This document shows, one piece after another, positions 1-4,726 of a stretch of 6,177 bases of DNA. Each line of letters begins with the position of its first letter. Position 1 is the first letter of the stretch. A program made the position numbers and the translations under genes. The DNA comes from Thermoplasmata archaeon (GTDB lineage: Archaea > Thermoplasmatota > Thermoplasmata > Thermoplasmatales > Aciduliprofundaceae). The DNA lies in NCBI GenBank assembly GCA_021160945.1, contig JAGHBQ010000085.1, positions 1 through 6,177 of the forward strand. The letters run 5' to 3'. The notes below the pieces were generated by a model. The model saw only the letters and a program-made list of their open reading frames with translations, made no database searches and was not told the origin of the DNA.

Positions 1-11
1 CCCCTTCTTAG

Positions 12-115
12 CGGGCCCGCCGGGATTCGAACCCGGGTCAAAGGCTCTCTTCAGTCCCTTTTTCAAAAAGGGACTGCCGGAGGCCTCCAGGATATCCAAG
101 CTACCCCACGGGCCC
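12..115 (-). tRNA. tRNA-Arg, anticodon CCG, with a 30-nt intron
   Basis: Read on the minus strand, the 7-bp acceptor GGGCCCG pairs perfectly with CGGGCCC at the other end. The T arm is CCGGG-TTCGAAT-CCCGG. The D arm carries A14, G18G19 and A20, and the anticodon stem is GAGGC/GCCTT. With T33 fixed, the anticodon is CCG, which reads CGG (arginine). A20, C35 and G36 are the usual arginine identity bases. Removing the intron leaves 74 nt with a four-base variable loop. The discriminator base is G at position 12, and CCA is not encoded (the sequence continues CTAAG), so CCA must be added after transcription. The D stem has a weak U13-U22 mismatch and a G10-U25 wobble. The exons are 77-115 and 12-46. 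The gene is divergent from topA. Confidence 0.95.
47..76 (-). other. tRNA intron at canonical position 37/38
   Basis: This 30-nt insert interrupts the anticodon loop between G37 and A38, the commonest archaeal intron position. It folds into a strong hairpin in which CAGTCCC plus a T run pairs with an A run plus GGGACTG. A bulge-helix-bulge for the splicing endonuclease can be drawn. The 5' bulge is G36-G37/C and the 3' bulge is A-G/A38. They are separated by a four-position helix, C32-C35 against GAAG, with one C-A mismatch. The cut sites in this fold fall exactly at the exon ends. The intron has no coding capacity. Confidence 0.88.
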
Positions 116-133
116 TTTGGAAAGCTTCATGTT

Positions 134-154
134 CAAATAGATAAAAAACTTACT
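134..154 (-). promoter_or_regulatory. Probable promoter of tRNA-Arg
   Basis: On the minus strand the sequence AGTAAGTTTTTTATCTATTTG contains a T/A-rich box centred near 142, about 27 bp upstream of the mature tRNA 5' end. That is the standard archaeal TATA distance. The preceding AGTAAG may serve as the BRE. The first 13 bases are identical to the topA promoter core on the other strand. If spacing to the start site is the same for both, the tRNA transcript would begin about 3 nt before the mature end. Inferred from sequence only. Confidence 0.6.
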
Positions 155-202
155 CTGATTTTGAAAAAGCACTATACAAATAACTAAAGTAAGGACTAGA
201 AA

Positions 203-217
203 GCAAATTTTCTTTGC
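203..217. repeat. Short inverted repeat GCAAA-N5-TTTGC upstream of topA
   Basis: A perfect 5-bp inverted repeat with a 5-bp spacer ends one base before the shared promoter core of topA. Its place just upstream of the BRE/TATA would suit a regulator, but a repeat this short in AT-rich DNA can occur by chance. Confidence 0.3.
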
Positions 218-233
218 AGTAAGTTTTTTAAAC
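218..233 (+). promoter_or_regulatory. Probable topA promoter (BRE/TATA)
   Basis: AGTAAGTTTTTTAAAC has a TATA-like box centred near 228, about 26 bp before the GTG start codon. This spacing puts the transcription start at or next to the start codon, so the mRNA is probably leaderless. In keeping with this, no Shine-Dalgarno sequence precedes the GTG (the bases before it are pyrimidine-rich, CCTCTTTTCCACTGC). The core AGTAAGTTTTTTA recurs exactly in the divergent tRNA promoter. Confidence 0.6.
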
Positions 234-253
234 TAATTCCTCTTTTCCACTGC

Positions 254-2494
254 GTGAATATTCTTGTTATCGCAGAGAAGAGAAATGCGGCTCAGAGAAT
301 TGCCAAAATACTTAGCAAAAGAAATGTTAAGACTATTAAAAAAGGTCGTGAGAGCTATTATGAGTTTACAAAAGGCACTGATCACTATTATGTAGTTCCG
401 CTTCGAGGTCACATATTGGAATTAGATTATGGTGATGAGTTCAAGAGGTGGAATCTTAAAGATCTCCAGAAGCTTGTGGAGGCACGACCTCGCAAGATAG
501 TAAAGGAGAAGGGCATAGCAAAAATCCTTCGAGAATTGGGAAAGAAGGTGGAACAGGTTATAGTAGCCACTGATTATGATAGAGAAGGAGAACTTATAGG
601 AGTGGAAGCCCTCTCCATTCTGAATTTCAAAGGTCCTGTGAAGAGAGCAAAATTTAGCGCACTTACAGAGGAGGAAATTTCAAATGCTTTTACAGAGCTT
701 GTAGATATTAACTATGCCCTGGCCAGTGCAGCGGAGGCAAGACAACACATAGATCTGGCTTGGGGGGCCTCTCTTACCAGATTTGTCTCCTTAGCCTCAG
801 GTCGGAGAGGCAAAGATTATCTCTCTGTAGGGCGTGTTCAGAGTCCCACACTGGCACTTATAGTTGAGAGGGAGAAAGAGATAGAGAAATTTGTTCCCCA
901 ACCTTACTGGAATATTATTGCTAGGTTTCAAAAGCGGCGAATATTTATTGGTACTCATGAGAAAAATCCCTTTTGGAAGAAAGAAGAGGTAAACTCAATT
1001 TTTGAGAAGATAAAGGGGGCTAAGAATGGAAAGGTCCTCGAATATAAGACGAAGAAAAAGAAAATAAGCCCTCCCATTCCGTTCAACACTACTGAGTTTC
1101 TAAGTGAGGCAACCAAACTGGGTTTCAGTGCCGCAAGGGCAATGAGAATAGCTGAAGACCTGTATATGGGAGGATACATATCCTATCCGAGAACGGACAA
1201 TACTGTATATCCCAAGAGCTTGAACATAAACTCCATTCTCAAATCCTTAGAAAAATCTAATTTTGCAGATCTTGTAGATAATCTTCGTAAAGAGAGAAGA
1301 AAATATCCTACAAGAGGGAAGATAGAAAGTAAAGACCATCCACCAATAGTTCCCACCCGAGGAGCAAAATTAGATGGTGAGAGAGGCTTGATTTATGAGC
1401 TTGTGGTAAGAAGATTTCTTGCAACTCTTGCGCCGGACATGGAGTATGAGGAAAAAAAGGCAATCATAAATGTGGAAGGTGAAAATTTTATTAGTGTAGG
1501 AAGAGAGATTCTCAATTCAGGATGGTTAAAATATTACATTTATGCTAAATTCAATGAGGTGAAAATTCCAGAGCTCAAGGTGGGCGAGGAGGTAAAGGTT
1601 AAAGAAATAAAGGTAGAGGAGAAGAAAACAAAACCACCCTCAAGATACACACAGTCCTCTCTCATCAAGGAGATGGAAAAACTGAACTTGGGAACAAAGA
1701 GTACCAGGGCAGAGATAATTCAGAAGCTCTTTGATCGAGGCTATATAAGGGGAAATCCTATAAGGCCCACAAAACTCGGGATGGCTCTAGTGGAAACTCT
1801 TCGAAAGAGTGAGGTTCAAGTGGTAAAACCAGATATGACTGCAAAACTGGAGAAGGATATGAACAGGATAGAGAAGGGAGAGATAGGAAAAGAGAAAGTG
1901 ATTGAGGAATCAAAGGCCATGCTTCAGGAGGTACTTAAAAATTTAAATGTAGGTGCCTTTGGAGAGAAAATGAGAGAATCCATGAGGTACAAAATAGGAG
2001 AATGCCCCGATGGAGGAGAACTTATTTACATAGAGAGAAAGAGACTTGTTGTATGTGAAAGAGAAGATGGCACGACATTCTATAATTTACCCAAAACAGG
2101 GCATGTGGAGATATTAGAGAGAAAATGCCCGGTGTGCGGGCTTCCTCTTATAAAGGTTGTGAGAAAGGGACAGAGTCCTGAGATAAGATGCCTGAATTCA
2201 AAATGCGAGTACAACATAAAAAAGGATGTTGTGGGCAAATGTCCAAAGTGTGGTGGAGATCTTGTGATAAGACAATCGCGCAATGGAAAGAGATTCATAG
2301 GGTGTTCAAATTATCCCCACTGTGATGTAACATATCCTCTACCTCAGAAGGGTAAGATAATACCTACTGGAGAGACATGCCCTTATTGCGGTGCACCTCT
2401 CATTATAATTCGCAAGAAGGGAAAGAAAGACTGGAAACTTTGCCCAAACATGGGTTGTGACTACAACAAGAGAGGGAGAGAGGATGAAGAGTGA
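254..2494 (+). CDS. topA: DNA topoisomerase I, archaeal type IA
   Basis: This 746-residue enzyme relaxes negatively supercoiled DNA by cutting one strand through a 5'-phosphotyrosine. The N-terminal Toprim domain has the catalytic Glu8 and the metal-binding triad D107-x-D109-x-E111. The SVGRVQSPTLALIVERE motif (about 191-207) is typical of the family. The catalytic tyrosine is Tyr311 in YISYPRTDN. The central gate domains follow to about residue 575. The tail holds three C4 zinc ribbons: C625/C628/C646/C651, C663/C666/C684/C690 and C709/C712/C730/C735. A degenerate fourth lies near C584-C601. There is no helicase domain, so it is not reverse gyrase. The start is GTG at 254, chosen because the protein then begins with MNILVIAEK, the expected first Toprim strand, and because it lies at leaderless distance from the TATA box. 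The 3' end overlaps the protease gene by 11 bp. Confidence 0.95.
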   Translation: MNILVIAEKRNAAQRIAKILSKRNVKTIKKGRESYYEFTKGTDHYYVVPLRGHILELDYGDEFKRWNLKDLQKLVEARPRKIVKEKGIAKILRELGKKVEQVIVATDYDREGELIGVEALSILNFKGPVKRAKFSALTEEEISNAFTELVDINYALASAAEARQHIDLAWGASLTRFVSLASGRRGKDYLSVGRVQSPTLALIVEREKEIEKFVPQPYWNIIARFQKRRIFIGTHEKNPFWKKEEVNSIFEKIKGAKNGKVLEYKTKKKKISPPIPFNTTEFLSEATKLGFSAARAMRIAEDLYMGGYISYPRTDNTVYPKSLNINSILKSLEKSNFADLVDNLRKERRKYPTRGKIESKDHPPIVPTRGAKLDGERGLIYELVVRRFLATLAPDMEYEEKKAIINVEGENFISVGREILNSGWLKYYIYAKFNEVKIPELKVGEEVKVKEIKVEEKKTKPPSRYTQSSLIKEMEKLNLGTKSTRAEIIQKLFDRGYIRGNPIRPTKLGMALVETLRKSEVQVVKPDMTAKLEKDMNRIEKGEIGKEKVIEESKAMLQEVLKNLNVGAFGEKMRESMRYKIGECPDGGELIYIERKRLVVCEREDGTTFYNLPKTGHVEILERKCPVCGLPLIKVVRKGQSPEIRCLNSKCEYNIKKDVVGKCPKCGGDLVIRQSRNGKRFIGCSNYPHCDVTYPLPQKGKIIPTGETCPYCGAPLIIIRKKGKKDWKLCPNMGCDYNKRGREDEE
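2475..2478 (+). promoter_or_regulatory. Ribosome binding site GGAG deciding the protease start
   Basis: GGAG, inside the purine-rich run GAGGGAGAGAGG, lies five bases before the ATG at 2484 and within the end of topA. It supports this ATG over the in-frame GTG at 2457, which has no such site and would add nine polar residues. The mRNA is therefore led by a Shine-Dalgarno here, unlike the topA start. Confidence 0.65.
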
Positions 2495-3347
2495 GCTGAA
2501 GGCACGGTTACATATGATGCTGATATTTCTTATTGCAAATCTCTTAGCTCTCTCTTTATTGCCTGCGTATTATATTTATAACAATACGCTTGGAGAGGCA
2601 GGAAAAAATCCTCTAACTCCAATTTATTATCTTTTTTATGTAATTCTTATCACTTTTCTGCTTCTCCTTATAGCCAAGCTGGGCAAGACTAAGCTCCTCA
2701 GGGGAATATTCTACTTCGCCATTGCTTGGGCCATGTTTTATGCCATTTTTCCACTCTTTTATTATTTTCACATCCCCTTTTCAGATCTTATATCCATAGG
2801 CATTTCTATTGCTCTTACAATATGGATGCTTAAAAATCCAGAATGGTATATCATAAATCTCGTCGGGATTCTCGTTACGGTAGGTGCTGCTCTTATCTTG
2901 GGCCTCTCTCTCAGCTTGTTCCCTGTAATTATCCTGCTCAGTGCCTTTGCCATATATGATGCAATTGCAGTGCACATGACTAAGCATATGGTGGCACTTG
3001 CAGAGAATGTTGTAGAACACAAATTGCCGGCCATGTTTGTTTTACCCGCAAAAGATAGCTACTCATTTAAAAGAGCAAAAATAGAGAAAAGAAAGAAAAA
3101 AGGAGAAGGAAGAGAGGCATATTACATGGGGTTTGGAGATGTTTTAATTCCCAGTATCCTCGTGATATCTGCAGCCACAACCTTTGAGCTCCTCGCAGGA
3201 CTTTTTGTTCTCTTAGGAAGCCTCATCTCCATGATTTTTCTCATCTTTATGGTAAACAGGGGTAAACCGCAGCCTGGATTGCCATACCTCAATGCAGGTG
3301 CCCTTGCAGGTTTGATTTTATATATACTTCTCTTCTACTCTGGATAA
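2484..3347 (+). CDS. Presenilin/SPP-family intramembrane aspartyl protease (GxGD type, PSH-like)
   Basis: A 287-residue membrane protein, predicted to cut peptide bonds within transmembrane segments of other proteins. The family's three signatures appear in order. They are AIYD with Asp159 in helix 6, GFGD with Asp219 at the start of helix 7, and a PAL-like motif GLPYLNAG (Pro267) before helix 9. Nine hydrophobic segments are visible near residues 9-32, 46-66, 71-93, 98-116, 121-141, 144-166, 217-236, 237-257 and 266-285. A basic hydrophilic loop (about 190-215, rich in Lys/Arg) separates the two catalytic helices, where presenilin is normally cleaved. Length is close to the roughly 300 residues of the archaeal homologue PSH from Methanoculleus. 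It overlaps topA by 11 bp and is probably co-transcribed with it. Physiological substrates of archaeal members are essentially unknown. Confidence 0.9.
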   Translation: MKSELKARLHMMLIFLIANLLALSLLPAYYIYNNTLGEAGKNPLTPIYYLFYVILITFLLLLIAKLGKTKLLRGIFYFAIAWAMFYAIFPLFYYFHIPFSDLISIGISIALTIWMLKNPEWYIINLVGILVTVGAALILGLSLSLFPVIILLSAFAIYDAIAVHMTKHMVALAENVVEHKLPAMFVLPAKDSYSFKRAKIEKRKKKGEGREAYYMGFGDVLIPSILVISAATTFELLAGLFVLLGSLISMIFLIFMVNRGKPQPGLPYLNAGALAGLILYILLFYSG

Positions 3348-3349
3348 TC

Positions 3350-3358
3350 TTTATATTT
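3350..3358 (+). promoter_or_regulatory. TATA box of the substrate-binding protein gene
   Basis: TTTATATTT is centred near 3354, about 27 bp before the ATG at 3382. The transcript would start at or beside the start codon and be leaderless. The box begins three bases after the protease stop codon, so any BRE lies in the end of that gene. The 34-bp gap therefore holds a complete promoter, and the downstream gene need not depend on the topA operon. The T-rich stretch could also help end the upstream transcript. Confidence 0.65.
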
Positions 3359-3361
3359 CTG

Positions 3362-3378
3362 GTTAGGTATAACCTAAC
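3362..3378. promoter_or_regulatory. Perfect palindromic operator GTTAGGT-ATA-ACCTAAC
   Basis: A perfect 7-bp inverted repeat with a 3-bp centre lies between the TATA box and the predicted start site, where a bound repressor would block transcription initiation. The arms contain TTAGG and CCTAA, the half-site words of operators bound by metal-dependent DtxR/IdeR-type regulators. However, the half-sites here are 4 bp closer than in the classical 19-bp DtxR operator. Because the controlled gene encodes a metal-type substrate-binding protein, a metal-responsive repressor is the natural guess. The regulator itself is not in the window. Confidence 0.65.
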
Positions 3379-3381
3379 AAT

Positions 3382-4398
3382 ATGAGAGCCAACAACATGA
3401 GAGCTGGAGTGCTGTTAATCTTTCTCCTCCTTGCATCATCGGCTATTATTCCGATGAGCGTGAAAGCATATTCAGGTGAGAAAACTCACATAGTGGCAAC
3501 TCTCCAGATATTCGCAACATTGGCAGAGAAGGTTGGTGGAGAGATGGTAAGTGTAGATTATATAGTGCCTCAGGGTATGGATATCCATTCCTATTCTCTT
3601 AAATATGAAGATGTGAAAAAACTTGAAAGGGGAGATCTTATAATTCTTGCATCCAGCGAGTTCTTCTCTCTGGATAATAGTATTCTCCAAAAATTTCAAA
3701 ATAAAGAAATTCTTGATTTTTCAGATTACAATGCTACCATATATCCTCTTGATGGCATCGAGAGAAACCTACATGGATACTGGCTTTATCCCCAAAATGC
3801 ACTCAATATTGCGAGGGCCATAGAGAAAAAATTAGAAAAGATTAATCCAGCAAATTCAAGGTATTACAGAGAGAATCTTATCAAATTTGAGAATGAGTTA
3901 AATGAAGCTATTACCATCATCAACACTCTTAAGAGAGAGTGCGATCTTCAGAATTCCACCGCCCTTCTTGCCGTGCCTGGCACCTACTATATCGTAAAGG
4001 CTATGGGAATTAAAATAGAGGGAAGCATAGTTAAGGGCCCAAATCAATTCATAGGGAGTGAAGAGATAGAGAAAATAAAGGAAAAGATAAAGAGGGGGGA
4101 GATAGATTTTGTCGTGAATGCGTACGGCCTGGAGGATTCCAGAGCCGGTCAAATAGCAAGGCAGATCTCTGCGGAGACAGGAATCAGAGTGGTATATGTG
4201 GATATATTCTCTGCAGAGAACTATACTTCTCTTCTTCTCAAGGATGCTTCGATATTAAGTGGTGCATCTTATGTGAGCATTTACGGAGTCTCAGAAGAAA
4301 ACCATTTGCCCTATATCATCATAATAACTCTTCTTTCCGCCATAATTGCCGTTGCATTTTTTGAGGTATATCTCTGCAGACGAGAACTGCTCAGATAA
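3382..4398 (+). CDS. Zinc/manganese-type ABC transporter substrate-binding protein (ZnuA/TroA family, cluster A-I)
   Basis: A 338-residue extracellular protein expected to capture a transition metal and pass it to an ABC permease. A signal peptide covers about 1-30, with hydrophobic VLLIFLLLASSAIIP and likely cleavage after VKA. No lipobox cysteine follows; instead a C-terminal helix (about 309-331) ending in basic residues would anchor the protein. Family marks include VPQGMDIHSYS (His69, first ligand), LHGYWLYPQNALNIA (His131, second ligand), a long linker helix (about 138-185), and ETGIRVVYVDIF (Asp274, fourth ligand). The third ligand, normally His or Glu in an HDAF.Y-like motif, aligns with VPGTYY (about 198-203) and is absent. 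Asn246 stands where many homologues have Glu. The start at 3382 fits the leaderless promoter; Met6 is an alternative. No permease or ATPase gene is adjacent. Metal specificity cannot be assigned. Confidence 0.85.
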   Translation: MRANNMRAGVLLIFLLLASSAIIPMSVKAYSGEKTHIVATLQIFATLAEKVGGEMVSVDYIVPQGMDIHSYSLKYEDVKKLERGDLIILASSEFFSLDNSILQKFQNKEILDFSDYNATIYPLDGIERNLHGYWLYPQNALNIARAIEKKLEKINPANSRYYRENLIKFENELNEAITIINTLKRECDLQNSTALLAVPGTYYIVKAMGIKIEGSIVKGPNQFIGSEEIEKIKEKIKRGEIDFVVNAYGLEDSRAGQIARQISAETGIRVVYVDIFSAENYTSLLLKDASILSGASYVSIYGVSEENHLPYIIIITLLSAIIAVAFFEVYLCRRELLR

Positions 4399-4726
4399 TT
4401 TTTTTGAATTTTAGGGCTATCCTTTTTCTGTATTTGACAACTTTGGCCATGAGTCTGATTTTCTGTCCTTCGTAAAAAGAAAGCGGAGCATGAATCAAGG
4501 GCAGCGTTGCATAGCCATCGCCAATGAGATACTGCCGTGAAGTTGTATTCATCTGGAGATATAAAGCTCTCTGAAGCGGACGGGCAGAATCCACGAGGAT
4601 GTAGTATTTCAACCTATCCTCTTTTATCGGATACACAGATTCTATGGAACCCTCTACGATTACGATTTTCCCCACATCTTCTTCGGATATTTCTCGAATA
4701 TTTTTCCTCTCGATAGCCTTCTTCAT
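4391..4726 (-). CDS. Small OB-fold-like protein of unknown function
   Basis: I do not recognise a specific family for this 111-residue protein. After a charged N-terminal segment (1-16), DVGKIVIVEGSIESVYPI (17-34) resembles the first strands of an OB-fold, as in nucleic-acid-binding domains. Alternating strands continue at about 39-46 and 53-58. The C-terminal part, GQKIRLMAKVVKYRKRIALK, looks like two further strands and is strongly basic. There is no signal peptide, membrane helix or cysteine. Its ATG overlaps the AMP phosphorylase TGA as ATGA, with no separate Shine-Dalgarno, so translation is probably coupled and the two genes share an mRNA. The stop overlaps the end of the convergent substrate-binding protein gene by 8 bp. 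It is a real gene by position, frame and composition. A nucleic-acid or nucleotide-binding role is only inference from the fold guess. Confidence 0.75.
   Translation of the reverse strand: MKKAIERKNIREISEEDVGKIVIVEGSIESVYPIKEDRLKYYILVDSARPLQRALYLQMNTTSRQYLIGDGYATLPLIHAPLSFYEGQKIRLMAKVVKYRKRIALKFKKII
4399..4412 (+). terminator. T-rich terminator of the substrate-binding protein gene
   Basis: TTTTTTTGAATTTT begins directly after the TAA stop. A run of seven T without a stem is the usual form of archaeal intrinsic termination. It lies inside the last codons of the convergent gene (encoding KFKKI), so one stretch serves both purposes. Confidence 0.5.

Noticed and set aside
52..75. Strong hairpin read as a terminator or small RNA
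   Set aside because: It lies exactly between the halves of a tRNA, and the flanks fit a splicing motif, so it is the intron hairpin.
955..1179. Short minus-strand reading frames in topA, the protease and the binding protein (also near 2080-2298, 2768-3034, 3472-3699 and 3898-4152)
   Set aside because: All are shadows of well-recognised plus-strand genes, with no supporting signals.
2457..2459. GTG as the start of the presenilin-family protease
   Set aside because: It would add a polar nine-residue tail and has no ribosome binding site, whereas the ATG at 2484 follows GGAG at good spacing.
254..2494. Reverse gyrase
   Set aside because: There is no helicase domain and the length is that of archaeal topoisomerase I.
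3397..3399. Second ATG (Met6) as the start of the substrate-binding protein
   Set aside because: It is possible, but it lacks a Shine-Dalgarno and the ATG at 3382 lies at the predicted transcription start.
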